The notes: generated from the letters alone by a model not told the origin. Shown: positions 33,483 through 42,239, numbered from the stretch's first letter. The stretch is 48,591 bases of DNA from Sphingobacterium sp. (GCA_031286695.1 JAITTY010000015.1:1-48591); one strand, 5' to 3'. Translations and numbers: made by a program.

Positions 33483-33629
33483 ACTAAATAGCATCAATAA
33501 ATTATAAAAGCTAACTATAATTGTTTAAAATGCCAAAAATTACTTTTTTGGCTGAGGATACCTTATAAAACCGATATTGATAATGACATAAAAAACAGAT
33601 TGGCCACCCCGTATTCGATAAAATACTAT

Positions 33630-33637
33630 TAACTTTG
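33630..33637 (+). promoter_or_regulatory. -7 element for sufS
   Basis: TAACTTTG matches TAnnTTTG and lies 20 nt before the TTG start of sufS. The implied leader is short. Confidence 0.5.
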
Positions 33638-33657
33638 TATAAATTATTTAGAAGACG

Positions 33658-34881
33658 TTGGAAAAATTTAATATAGATAAAATACGTGCCGATTTCCCGA
33701 TTCTGAAGAGAGAGGTGAATGGTAAACCACTGGTTTATTTGGATAACGGCGCGACTACACAGAAGCCGAGTTCTGTTATCAATTCGATTGTACATTATTA
33801 TACAGATATGAATAGTAATGTGCATCGGGGCGTACATTATCTTAGTCAGATATCGACGGACGCCTTTGAGGTAACCCGAAAAAAAGTTCAGGCTTTTATC
33901 AATGCTGCTGAAGATAAGGAAATCATTATCACGAAAGGAACGACAGATGGGATCAATCTCATTGCAACCTGTTACGGAAGAGCTTTCATTCATGCTGGAG
34001 ATGAGATCATTATCTCTGCAATGGAACATCACTCTAATATTGTGCCTTGGCAGATGCTTTGTGATGAAAAGGGCTGTAAAATTCGGGTCATTCCGATGAA
34101 CGACAAAGGTGAGCTTGATATGGATGCTTACAGCAATTTGTTTAATGAGAAAACCAAATTAGTTGCTGTAACCTATGTTTCAAACTCCCTGGGGACAATC
34201 AATCCTGTGCGTGAGATGATTTCAATTGCTCACCGACATGGTGCTGTTGTTTTAGTCGATGCTGCGCAGGCTGTTCAACATATACAGATTGATGTTCAAA
34301 AACTTGATGTAGATTTTCTGGTATTTTCCGGACATAAAATGTATGGTCCTACAGGAGTAGGTGTTTTATATGGTAAAGAGGACTTATTGAACGCGATGCC
34401 ACCTTATCAAGGTGGTGGAGATATGATTAAAGAGGTTACTTTTGAAAAAACAACCTATAATGAATTGCCGTTTAAATTTGAGGCCGGTACGCCTAATATT
34501 GAGGCCGGTATCTGTTTGAATGAGGCCATCGATTATATCAATTCAATAGGTCTGGAAAATATAGAGGCCTACGAACATGATTTGTTGCAGTACGCTACGG
34601 AGAAGTTGGCTGAAATTCCGGGCATGCGGTTTATTGGCACAGCCGAGCAGAAATGTTCCGTTATTTCATTTGTCATTGATGGTACCCATCCTTATGATGT
34701 TGGTGTGATCCTGGATAAATTAGGAATTGCGGTTCGTACTGGACATCATTGTGCCCAACCTGTCATGGATAGGTTTGGCATCCCGGGAACTATTCGTGCT
34801 TCTTTAGCCGTATATAATACAAAAGAGGAAATAGATATTTTGGTCGCAGGTATCCAACGCGCGGTCAATATGTTGGTTTAA
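33658..34881 (+). CDS. sufS: Cysteine desulfurase SufS
   Basis: A 407-residue PLP enzyme that takes sulfur from cysteine for Fe-S cluster assembly. The PLP lysine K227 sits in FSGHKMYGP and the catalytic cysteine C365 in RTGHHCAQPVM, the SufS-type (group II) form. The first codon is TTG at 33658; the next Met is 50 codons in, inside the fold, so TTG is required for the full N-terminus. It is followed after 12 nt by sufE. sufBCD are not in the window. Confidence 0.95.
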   Translation: MEKFNIDKIRADFPILKREVNGKPLVYLDNGATTQKPSSVINSIVHYYTDMNSNVHRGVHYLSQISTDAFEVTRKKVQAFINAAEDKEIIITKGTTDGINLIATCYGRAFIHAGDEIIISAMEHHSNIVPWQMLCDEKGCKIRVIPMNDKGELDMDAYSNLFNEKTKLVAVTYVSNSLGTINPVREMISIAHRHGAVVLVDAAQAVQHIQIDVQKLDVDFLVFSGHKMYGPTGVGVLYGKEDLLNAMPPYQGGGDMIKEVTFEKTTYNELPFKFEAGTPNIEAGICLNEAIDYINSIGLENIEAYEHDLLQYATEKLAEIPGMRFIGTAEQKCSVISFVIDGTHPYDVGVILDKLGIAVRTGHHCAQPVMDRFGIPGTIRASLAVYNTKEEIDILVAGIQRAVNMLV

Positions 34882-34893
34882 TAAAAAATAGGT

Positions 34894-35313
34894 ATGACCA
34901 TTAATGAAATACAGGATGAATTAATTGAGGATTTTGCTTTCTTTACAGATTGGATGGAAAAATATGAGTACATCATCCAGCTGGGAAAAGAAGTGCCTCT
35001 AATTGATGAACAATACAAAACAGATGAATATATCATCAAAGGATGTCAGTCCAAAGTATGGCTTTTCCCGGAAATAAAGGATGGAAAAGTGTATTTTACC
35101 GCAGATAGCGATGCGATTATCACAAAAGGCTTGGTGAGTTTAATGGTCAAAGTACTATCTGGACATACCGCCAAGGAGATCGTTGATGCCGATTTATATT
35201 TTGTAGATAAAATAGGGCTGAAAGAACATTTGTCACCAACTCGGGCAAATGGTTTGCTATCCATGATTAAGCAAATGAAATTATACGCATTGGCATTGCA
35301 AGTGAAAGCATAA
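34894..35313 (+). CDS. sufE: SufE sulfur-acceptor protein
   Basis: A 139-residue SufE: the acceptor cysteine is C51 in IIKGCQSKVWL, and the C-terminal LSPTRANGLLSMIKQMK is typical. It receives persulfide from SufS and passes it to the SufBCD scaffold. Only 12 nt separate it from sufS, so they form one transcript, closed by a terminator. Confidence 0.95.
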   Translation: MTINEIQDELIEDFAFFTDWMEKYEYIIQLGKEVPLIDEQYKTDEYIIKGCQSKVWLFPEIKDGKVYFTADSDAIITKGLVSLMVKVLSGHTAKEIVDADLYFVDKIGLKEHLSPTRANGLLSMIKQMKLYALALQVKA

Positions 35314-35338
35314 AAGGGGATGAATAATCCCCTTTTTT
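35312..35338 (+). terminator. Terminator of sufSE
   Basis: AAAAGGGGAT / ATCCCCTTTT with T-run; the left arm overlaps the sufE stop codon. Confidence 0.88.
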
Positions 35339-35391
35339 CTTGATACTATTTTAAAATAGCTGTTCTCCTCAGTTTCAGAATCCTTTTGAAA

Positions 35392-36213
35392 TTATCCAAT
35401 GAGCTCCTGGATAATGATCTTTTTCATTTTCATGAGCGCTTCATTTGCCCCCGGTCGCTGTAGTAATGTTGCAATTTGTTCGGGTACGATCTGCCAGCTT
35501 ACGCCGAATTCGTCTTCGCACCAGCCACACATGCTCTCTTTGCCTTTCTTCGTGATATTATTCCAGAAATAATCAATTTCCTGCTGATCTTTACAGAGAA
35601 TAGTGAGTGAAATACCTTCGTTAAAGGTGAAAGTTTGGGGAACACCGCTATCCATTGCCATGAGTGTAAAATCCCGGACTAAAAATTGGGTATGTTGGAT
35701 TGAGCCGATATATTCACCTTCTGTGTATTTCATGATCCCATTGCTTCGAAAATCATGAAATAATTCTGCATAAAATGCTAACGCTTGTTCGCAATTCCCT
35801 TGTTGCTCTCCGCAATACATTAGCGTCGGTACAATTGCCTGTTGGTTGGTATCGCTCAGTTTACCGAGGTATAATTGCCAATTGACGCCAAACTTATCGG
35901 CTAGCCAGCCGTAGTAAGGGCTCCAAGGGTAGGAGTTTAAAGGCATTAAGGTGTTGCCATCCACGGCAAGTGAATTCCAGATACGATCAATTTCCTCTTT
36001 GCTTTCGCAAATGACCATAAATGATATGGATGGGTTGGGTTTGAATATAGGACCTCCATTTATTCCAATAAATTTCACACCGCTTAGGGCAGCTTCAACA
36101 ACGATGGGAGAGCTGTTGCTAATATGGCTTCCAGGGAAGGTACCAGCGTATAGATCAAAGGCTTCCTGCGCGTTTTGATCGAACCAAATGGATGGGATAA
36201 TTGAATTATTCAT
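35392..36213 (-). CDS. Tandem VOC (PhnB-like) protein
   Basis: A 273-residue soluble protein with two glyoxalase/VOC modules. The first (about 4-120) includes IPSIWFDQNAQEAFDLYAGTFPG and WLADKFGVNWQLY. The second (about 127-260) includes IVPTLMYCG...EQALAFYAELF and WCEDEFGVSWQIVP. This matches the PhnB / 3-demethylubiquinone-methyltransferase-like group, whose members are often of unknown function. It heads no obvious pathway and opens a run of four minus-strand small-domain genes. Confidence 0.87.
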   Translation of the reverse strand: MNNSIIPSIWFDQNAQEAFDLYAGTFPGSHISNSSPIVVEAALSGVKFIGINGGPIFKPNPSISFMVICESKEEIDRIWNSLAVDGNTLMPLNSYPWSPYYGWLADKFGVNWQLYLGKLSDTNQQAIVPTLMYCGEQQGNCEQALAFYAELFHDFRSNGIMKYTEGEYIGSIQHTQFLVRDFTLMAMDSGVPQTFTFNEGISLTILCKDQQEIDYFWNNITKKGKESMCGWCEDEFGVSWQIVPEQIATLLQRPGANEALMKMKKIIIQELIG

Positions 36214-36236
36214 CTTTTTTTTGTTTTAGCGTTCAC

Positions 36237-37166
36237 CTATTTGTATTTGTCGTTCAAGCCCCTTTTAGCGAGGACCAACGGCTTAATTTTTTCAATACGG
36301 GATTGTTTCGTTTTTTCTTGCTTGGCCTCATCGATGTACTCGATGTATTCTTTCTGTTTTCCTGGTGTTAAAGCCTGGAAACTTTCTGCAAAGGTGGGAT
36401 CCGTCTGCAGAGCTTCCAATAATAGACCAGTAGGGGCCTTCGTTGGAGATTTTGTTGGTTTGAGCTCTTTTCCAGCGTCAATGGTTTGGATGGATTCTTG
36501 GATATATTTGGCTATTTTTTCAGTATCCATATCCTTAACGTCTTCAAAGCGCCATTGCCGTAATGCTTTCGTTTTTCCTTCGGAGGCACTGATGAGGTGT
36601 TTATCCCGATCGGTTAAGAATACACCATTATAAAACCAGAGGGAGAAGAAATTTTTAAAACCACCCCAACCAATAACATTTTTTCCTTTATGCGTATAGA
36701 TATAGCTCCCCCATTTGAATTCCTTTTTTAAGGACGTTTGCTGGATTATCTGCTGCATGAGTTCTTCAGCCTCCTGCCAGTTCCCTCGGCTTTGGTACCA
36801 ATTGGGGCCTTGTTTATCTTTAAGTTTATCAATATTAAAATTGACAATATCGGTAATTATTTGTGTTGGAATCGGTTGATCCAAGGGAATTTGTATCGCA
36901 CCTTTTGTGGTTTTAAAATTTTTGAGGTCCGTAATGAAGTGCTTGATAGCAGCAGGTCCTGGATATAGGCCCAAATGGTTTTTGTTCATCGCAAAATGGA
37001 TGATATTACCCTTGTATCTGAAGGTAGGCATTTGATAGGAGATCGTTTCATCTGCAGCAGGAGGGACTAGGCCAGCGATAAGCTGTCTCACCTTGATCAG
37101 ATATTCTTTTTTCTCCCCGTCAAATTGATTGATATATTCGTCTATTGTTGCGAAGCTCGTTGCCAT
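36237..37166 (-). CDS. Two DUF1801 modules fused to an OmdA/YdeI-like domain
   Basis: A 309-residue protein. Residues 1-115 are a YdhG-like DUF1801 module (TIDEYINQFDGEKKEYLIKV, ADETISYQMPTFRYKGNIIHFA). Residues about 145-215 form a second such module (FKWGSYIYTHKGKNVIGWGGFKNF in part). The C-terminal 90 residues resemble OmdA/YdeI (bacteriocin-protection) with LLEALQTDPTFAESFQALTPGK and ARRIEK-like SRIEKIKPLVL. Members of these families are poorly understood; YdhG has been called an iron chaperone and YdeI a stress factor. It lies 10 nt ahead of the DUF1801 gene in the same cluster. Confidence 0.78.
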   Translation of the reverse strand: MATSFATIDEYINQFDGEKKEYLIKVRQLIAGLVPPAADETISYQMPTFRYKGNIIHFAMNKNHLGLYPGPAAIKHFITDLKNFKTTKGAIQIPLDQPIPTQIITDIVNFNIDKLKDKQGPNWYQSRGNWQEAEELMQQIIQQTSLKKEFKWGSYIYTHKGKNVIGWGGFKNFFSLWFYNGVFLTDRDKHLISASEGKTKALRQWRFEDVKDMDTEKIAKYIQESIQTIDAGKELKPTKSPTKAPTGLLLEALQTDPTFAESFQALTPGKQKEYIEYIDEAKQEKTKQSRIEKIKPLVLAKRGLNDKYK

Positions 37167-37176
37167 AATTTGGATG

Positions 37177-37605
37177 CTATTCTTTGATTCTCGTATAGGT
37201 ATTTTCGATAAACTGTATCGTTTCGGACATAAGTTGATGGAGTATCTCTATATTGATGTCGCTTAATCTTTTGATGTATATGCAGGCTTTGCCTATTTTG
37301 AACTTGCCCAACTGGTCCACTAGATGCCGCTGTTCATCTCCACCACTGTACACGTAAAGAGAAATCGCCGATTTTCGTGGACTGAATCCAAGCAGGGGGG
37401 CATTGCCTTTATGCCCGCTTGCATACTTATAATGATATTGTCCGAATCCGATAATGGATGATCCGAACATCTTTGCTGGTTCACCGGTTGCGGTTGCCAT
37501 CAGTTTTATAAGAGCTGTGCTATCCATTTGTTTTTGTGGGTCGTCAACTGTTTTTATAAAGTCTTGGACAGATGCTTCGGTATATGCCGTTTTATTTTGT
37601 GCCAT
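37177..37605 (-). CDS. DUF1801 domain protein
   Basis: A 142-residue single-domain DUF1801 protein: GEPAKMFGSSIIGFGQYHYKYASGH, then LLGFSPRKSAISLYVY and GKFKIGKACIYIKRLSDINI. No signal peptide. It precedes the two-module fusion on the transcript with a 10-nt gap, so the two are probably co-expressed. Function unknown. Confidence 0.83.
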   Translation of the reverse strand: MAQNKTAYTEASVQDFIKTVDDPQKQMDSTALIKLMATATGEPAKMFGSSIIGFGQYHYKYASGHKGNAPLLGFSPRKSAISLYVYSGGDEQRHLVDQLGKFKIGKACIYIKRLSDINIEILHQLMSETIQFIENTYTRIKE

Positions 37606-37701
37606 TATAATTGAACGCTACGAAAAGTCTTCCTATAATTTTAATAGATCTATGCGAGGATCTTGAAATGCAATATTGTCGTTGATTATGTTTTGCAGCG
37701 A

Positions 37702-38154
37702 CTATTTTTGGAACATAAAATCAAAGGCTCCCGTTCTCAGATTAATATCATATTCAAGATATGCTTTCAGACATGCGAGAAAGTTGGCCCAACCCTCGGT
37801 TTGCCGCATCATAATTAAAATGCCTTCTGCATCATTGTTCATCTCATGTTCGGTAATCTTTACAATAGTAGAGTTTTCTCCAAATGTAGATAATACAATT
37901 TCCACCAATTGATTCGGGAGTCCACCGCTCCAATCAAAGGAAATATAGGCGTCTAGGTTGATCGTTTTTCCGGTGACAGGAAAACTATCCGGGAACTCAG
38001 GAAATGTCCACTCGACCGTTTTATCAGTCTCTAACCGTCCGGTTGACGATTTTATAAAATAGTGGTTCATCTTAGTGGGATCTACGATTGCCTCAAAAAC
38101 TTCGTTGATAGGTTTCTGAATCTGTATACTTGCTTTTGCGGTTAACTTTTCCAT
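37702..38154 (-). CDS. SRPBCC / AHSA1-like protein
   Basis: A 150-residue START-like fold of the SRPBCC superfamily: KASIQIQKPINEVFEAIVDPTKM, a WTFPEFP edge strand and C-terminal EGILIMMRQTEGWANFLACLKAYLEYDI. Aha1-type members bind hydrophobic ligands or Hsp90; bacterial ones are mostly unassigned. It is the 5'-most gene of the cluster, with a 96-nt gap to the DUF1801 gene in which no terminator is seen. Confidence 0.82.
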   Translation of the reverse strand: MEKLTAKASIQIQKPINEVFEAIVDPTKMNHYFIKSSTGRLETDKTVEWTFPEFPDSFPVTGKTINLDAYISFDWSGGLPNQLVEIVLSTFGENSTIVKITEHEMNNDAEGILIMMRQTEGWANFLACLKAYLEYDINLRTGAFDFMFQK

Positions 38155-38350
38155 AATGATTGAATTAAAGTTTCAGACAAATATTCAATAAATAGTAATA
38201 GCTTGTATCAGTTGCTATAAAATATTTGCACAGTTTTAGACATCTCTCTTTAAGTGTCTTTGCCATCTTAAGTAAACAGTCGATTGGAGAATAGGTTTTC
38301 CTTGTAGCAATTCGGATCAATATTTCCTCCAAAATGAACAATTTGTACAC

Positions 38351-38379
38351 TTGTCGAATCGTACTTTATGTTACTTTTG
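38351..38379 (+). promoter_or_regulatory. Promoter of the fucosidase gene
   Basis: TTG (38351-38353), 18 nt, then TACTTTTG (38372-38379), close to consensus. It would give a leader of about 45 nt. The rest of the 274-bp gap (38155-38428) shows no gene. Confidence 0.6.
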
Positions 38380-38428
38380 ATAGAATTCAATCGGAATAAC
38401 TCTTATTGCGATCCATAAAACCGACATT

Positions 38429-40327
38429 ATGTTTAAAATAAAGTACTTCTTTTTTTTTCTGCTTTCTTCGGTAACAATTGTTTCCATAGCGCAGACTAAA
38501 AATGTAAATGAGGGTAACGAAGCTGCGAATATGTTTAATGATGCTACTGTACGTGATAAAAATGCACTAACGGAAGCTGAAAATGGCTGGTGGAAACAAG
38601 CGGTTAGCACGAGGGAGCAACGTGTCAAGAGATGGAAAGAAGCAACATTTGGTATGTTTGTTCACTGGGGTGTTTATTCGCAGTATGGTAATATATGGAA
38701 AGGAAAACAAGGCGGTGGTTATGCTGAGCATTTAATGCGCGTGATGAAAATCCCACGCCAGGAATATCTTGATTCTGCACGGCGATTCAATCCAGTAAGA
38801 TTTGATGCAGAGGAATGGGTGTTGTTGGCAAAGAATGCAGGCATGAAATATTTTATTATTACAGCCAAACATCATGATGGCTTTGCGATGTATCCCACCG
38901 CATTTTCAAGTGAATATTCATTAGTGAATACGCTATTTCAAAGAGATCCCTTAGCTGAGCTGGCTTCAGCTTGTCGTAAGCATGGACTTTTATTTGGGTT
39001 TTATTATTCGCATGCTTTCGACTGGGAACATCCCGATGCTCCGGGGAATGACTGGGATTATGATAACCCTGGGGGAGATAGATTGTTGGGCGGTGCAAAT
39101 TGGTTCGACAAGCATCCTGATTGGTTAACGAAAGCTAAACGTTATGTGGATGAAAAAGCAATACCGCAGATTGAGGAGCTTATCCAAAGATATCACCCCG
39201 ATTTATTGTGGTTTGACACACCGCATAAGTTGCCGCTGTCGGAAAATTTGAGGATACTCAAAGCTATTCGAATGACGGATCCTTCCATTGTTGTCAACGG
39301 TAGGTTGGCTCGTACGGAAGGCAAGAATTATGGCGACTATCTGAATACAGCAGATCGGCCAGAGGAATATTATCCGGTTTCTAACGGGGCTTATTGGGAA
39401 GCTATACCCACTACGAATGAATCTTATGGGTACTCTTCGACGGATAAAAGTCATAAATCTACAGCACATTTTATTAAGCTGTTAGCAAAGGCTACAGCAA
39501 TGGGCGGGAACATTCTTATGAATATTGGGCCTAAGGGGGATGGAAGTATCGATGGTCCCGATGTTACCATCTTAAAGGGACTAGGTCAGTGGATGAAGGA
39601 GAATAGTGAAAGTGTTATTGCTGTTACACCATCCAAATTGCCTCGCCAGCCTTGGGGAGTCATTACACAAAGAGGAAACATTTTATATCTCCATGTCTTT
39701 GAACGTCCTCAGCAGGGTGATTTGGTCGTTGGAGGGTTAACAGCCGATGTAAAATCAGTTTCCTTATTGTCCGGTAAAAAACTAGGAAAGTATGCTTCCA
39801 AAGGAGACGGATTGCATATTTCAGTAAATCGAATTGACCCCCCTGAGGGAGATGAGGTTTTGGTCGTGGAACTGGGGAGTGATGCAGCGAATCCGAACAA
39901 TAATGATTTAATCTATCTCGATCATAATATTTCCAACAACAGACTTTTATCATTTTACGCTAAGCAGATAGGTCAGCCAATGAAGTTTGGCGATGGTAAA
40001 AAAGATCGCTATTATGTTGCTGGATGGACTGGCTTAGACCAGGCTCTGGTATGGAATACATATGTGCTAACTGGTGGAAGGTTTAAGGTTTCTGTCAGAT
40101 ATGTAAAAGATATGGCGAATACAGGAGGGGATTTAAGTTTGACCGTAGGAGGGAAGCGCATCGATTTTGCGATCAACCCCGCTTCTCCTGTTGGTTCACA
40201 TGGAAGTCAGCTCGAATTGGGAATTGTAAATTTGTCCAAAGGAGAGCAGAAGATCGAATTGAGGGCTAATCGTATTGAAGGAACTGAAATGGTGAAATTT
40301 TTGGAAGTAATATTGATTCCTAAATAA
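38429..40327 (+). CDS. GH29-family alpha-L-fucosidase, exported
   Basis: A 632-residue exported enzyme. The signal peptide (FKIKYFFFFLLSSVTIVSIAQ) is followed by the GH29 TIM barrel: FGMFVHWGVYSQYGN, FIITAKHHDGFAMY, DLLWFDTPHK with likely nucleophile D263, and AMGGNILMNIGPKGDGSI. After about residue 410 come beta-sandwich domains, the last resembling a ligand-binding module. GH29 enzymes release alpha-L-fucose from glycans in the periplasm. It is monocistronic. Together with GH109 it points to host-type or plant-type glycan trimming, although the two genes are 17 kb apart. Confidence 0.93.
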   Translation: MFKIKYFFFFLLSSVTIVSIAQTKNVNEGNEAANMFNDATVRDKNALTEAENGWWKQAVSTREQRVKRWKEATFGMFVHWGVYSQYGNIWKGKQGGGYAEHLMRVMKIPRQEYLDSARRFNPVRFDAEEWVLLAKNAGMKYFIITAKHHDGFAMYPTAFSSEYSLVNTLFQRDPLAELASACRKHGLLFGFYYSHAFDWEHPDAPGNDWDYDNPGGDRLLGGANWFDKHPDWLTKAKRYVDEKAIPQIEELIQRYHPDLLWFDTPHKLPLSENLRILKAIRMTDPSIVVNGRLARTEGKNYGDYLNTADRPEEYYPVSNGAYWEAIPTTNESYGYSSTDKSHKSTAHFIKLLAKATAMGGNILMNIGPKGDGSIDGPDVTILKGLGQWMKENSESVIAVTPSKLPRQPWGVITQRGNILYLHVFERPQQGDLVVGGLTADVKSVSLLSGKKLGKYASKGDGLHISVNRIDPPEGDEVLVVELGSDAANPNNNDLIYLDHNISNNRLLSFYAKQIGQPMKFGDGKKDRYYVAGWTGLDQALVWNTYVLTGGRFKVSVRYVKDMANTGGDLSLTVGGKRIDFAINPASPVGSHGSQLELGIVNLSKGEQKIELRANRIEGTEMVKFLEVILIPK

Positions 40328-40438
40328 GATGAAAAGAGATTGGCTCAGCCGCCATGTTTACCCAGTTCATCCCTGAGCCTCTAAAGGATCAAACCCGGCC
40401 GACCATTCTTTCAAATCCTGATAATCTATAAACAAAAC

Positions 40439-40466
40439 AGCTAATCTTGCGATTAGCTTTTCTTTT
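40439..40466 (+). terminator. Terminator-like hairpin, copy of the tRNA-Lys downstream hairpin
   Basis: AGCTAATC-ttgc-GATTAGCT is a perfect 8-bp stem followed by TTTCTTTT. It could end the fucosidase transcript. It matches the hairpin beside tRNA-Lys at 42551-42570. Confidence 0.7.
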
Positions 40467-40480
40467 ATGATCCCGCTGGG
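40451..40480 (+). repeat. Direct repeat A: tRNA-Lys tail plus flank
   Basis: Thirty bases match 42563-42592 at 29 positions, in the same orientation, exactly 2112 bp apart. The right-hand 13 bases correspond to the 3' end of tRNA-Lys without the rest of the gene. Such a detached tail is what integration or recombination at a tRNA leaves behind. Confidence 0.7.
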
Positions 40481-40726
40481 GTTTGCATCTAGTGCAAACC
40501 TTCCTGAAACTGCGGTAAGCGTCCCGCGACTCAGTAGCTGTCCGGAACACTACAGCCAGAACCACATCCCGCGACAATGACAAATCTGATCGCCTACATG
40601 ATCTAGCCTGATGCTATGTGGTACTTAGATAGCTCTAAGGTGAAATACCGTAGAAATATCTTTCATAATCCATTCGTATTTTATTAAATTACACTATTAA
40701 ATATTAACCGCTATCGAAGGATTGCC

Positions 40727-42127
40727 ATGGATCAAACCGCTAAAAGATCATCTCTTATTTTGTATTTCTTGATCATGTTGTTCTCGCAATGTGCCATCGC
40801 CCAACAGACTTTCTCCTATGGAAGTTTCGGCAAGCTAAGCATGTACGCCCCGAAAGGTAAACCCAATGCCTTGGTGTTATTTGTTTCTGGAGATGGAGGT
40901 TGGCAGTTTGGGGTAATCAATATGGCTAAATTTCTAGCTGCACAGGGGGCGCTCGTTGCGGGTATCGATGCTAAGCATTTTGCTGCTTCAATGGCACGTT
41001 CAAAAAAAGATTGTTATTATCCTGCCGCAGATTTTGAGCAACTCAGCATGGCCCTTCAAAAGAAATATAAGTTTGAAAGCTATCAGAAACCCATATTGGT
41101 AGGCTACTCCTATGGGGCAACGCTGGTCTATGGCTTGATTGCCCAGGCTCCAGCAGGGACTTTTCGTGGTGGGATTGCCTTAGGCTTCTGCCCTGATATC
41201 AATATTGCCAAACCACTCTGTAAGGGCAGTGGATTATCTTCCCATGTCTTAAAACCAGGGAAAAGTTATTATCTGGATCGTAGCGAAAAATTGGCAGCTC
41301 CGCTTTGGGTACTTAATGGTGTAAAAGATCAAACCTGTCCATTTAACGCTACGGCAGATTTTCTTAAAGGGATAGAAAACGTCCAATTGGTCACCTTGCC
41401 TAAAGTAGGGCATGGTTTCTCCATTGCCGATAGCTGGCTGCCTCAGTTCCGGATGGCTTTTCAAAAGTTGCAGGTGGCGGACCAGCCTACCCAAAATGCA
41501 GGCGCACTCAAAACGGATATGCCCATTGAGATACTGGAACCCAAGGGGTCTGTCAAGGAATTGATGTTTATGATCTCTGGTGATGGTGGCTGGACCAGTT
41601 TCGATAGGGAGTTGGCTAGTACTTTTATGACAAAGGGGATCAAAGTGATTGGTTTGGATGCACAGAAATATTTTTGGAATGCAAAAACTCCAGAGCAGAC
41701 GACAAAGGAAGTAAGCGAGATCTTGACCTATTTTCAGGAAAGGGAACCCAATATTACGTTTTCGATCATGGGTTATTCTTTTGGAGCCTGTGTGATTCCC
41801 TTTATCGCCAACCGGTTGCCCGAAAAGTTGAAAAAAGCGACTACTGGGCTGGTTTTGCTATCGCCAGATGATCGGGCCGATTTTGAGATTCATGTGGCTG
41901 ATATGCTAAGTTTTGGTGACAGTAGCGAACCTTATGATGTAGTAGCTGAGTTGAAGAAAGTAAGTCTGCGCAAATTGTGCATTTTTGGCCTCGGGGAAGA
42001 TAGCGGGGTTGAAGCGAAGTTTAGAAATACAGGAGCACCTGTAGAAATCTTACCTGGAGGGCACCACTTTGATAACGATTACGAAGCCATTGTGGCAAAG
42101 GTAATCGGATCTATAGGGATCAAATAA
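40727..42127 (+). CDS. AcvB/VirJ-type tandem alpha/beta-hydrolase, exported
   Basis: A 466-residue exported protein with a signal peptide (about 8-25) and two homologous hydrolase domains. Each has SGDGGW, a nucleophile elbow (GYSYGA with S128; GYSFGA with S351), an acid (D201; D425 likely) and a late histidine (GHGFS H229; GGHHF H446/447). The family is AcvB/VirJ. In Agrobacterium, AcvB is a periplasmic hydrolase of lysyl-phosphatidylglycerol and is encoded next to the synthase gene. Here both halves keep catalytic motifs. No intact mprF/lpiA is in the window, but a short frame after this gene resembles its start. The gene lies between two copies of a tRNA-Lys tail. Confidence 0.85.
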   Translation: MDQTAKRSSLILYFLIMLFSQCAIAQQTFSYGSFGKLSMYAPKGKPNALVLFVSGDGGWQFGVINMAKFLAAQGALVAGIDAKHFAASMARSKKDCYYPAADFEQLSMALQKKYKFESYQKPILVGYSYGATLVYGLIAQAPAGTFRGGIALGFCPDINIAKPLCKGSGLSSHVLKPGKSYYLDRSEKLAAPLWVLNGVKDQTCPFNATADFLKGIENVQLVTLPKVGHGFSIADSWLPQFRMAFQKLQVADQPTQNAGALKTDMPIEILEPKGSVKELMFMISGDGGWTSFDRELASTFMTKGIKVIGLDAQKYFWNAKTPEQTTKEVSEILTYFQEREPNITFSIMGYSFGACVIPFIANRLPEKLKKATTGLVLLSPDDRADFEIHVADMLSFGDSSEPYDVVAELKKVSLRKLCIFGLGEDSGVEAKFRNTGAPVEILPGGHHFDNDYEAIVAKVIGSIGIK

Positions 42128-42155
42128 CCAAATTTAATCACATAGCGAATCTTAT

Positions 42156-42239
42156 ATGAGACTTTTACTTCAGGGTAAGGGTAATCATTATTATTTCAAG
42201 GAAATTCTTGCCTTTTTTGTGATTGCCACAATTGCCTGA
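42156..42239 (+). pseudogene. 27-codon frame resembling the N-terminus of MprF (possible remnant)
   Basis: ATG to TGA encodes MRLLLQGKGNHYYFKEIL followed by AFFVIATIA. The FKEILAFFVIATIA part looks like the first transmembrane helix of Bacteroidota lysyl-phosphatidylglycerol synthase MprF, the usual functional partner of AcvB. It starts 28 nt after the acvB-like stop, where an operon partner would be, and then breaks off. The match is short and was made from memory, so a chance frame or a small membrane peptide cannot be excluded. Confidence 0.3.

Larger units (their letters stand above)
40328..40726. repeat. 399-bp non-coding region with REP-like palindromes and a tRNA-Lys tail copy
   Basis: This stretch is visibly richer in G+C than its surroundings. 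It contains GGCTCAG...CTGAGCC (40342-40379), a terminator-like hairpin (40439-40458), a copy of the tRNA-Lys 3' end (40468-40480), the hairpin GGTTTGCA-tctag-TGCAAACC (40480-40500) and further CCCGCG repeats to about 40580. A 64-codon minus-strand frame runs through these palindromes and is not credible as a protein. The last 130 bp are AT-rich and probably promote the AcvB-like gene. Confidence 0.6.

Noticed and set aside
38165..38350. 61-codon minus-strand frame upstream of the fucosidase
   Set aside because: AT-rich with no domain or start context; it lies in the fucosidase and SRPBCC upstream regions.
40389..40583. 64-codon minus-strand frame
   Set aside because: It runs through palindromes, a terminator hairpin and a tRNA tail copy, so the sequence is explained by repeats, not protein coding.
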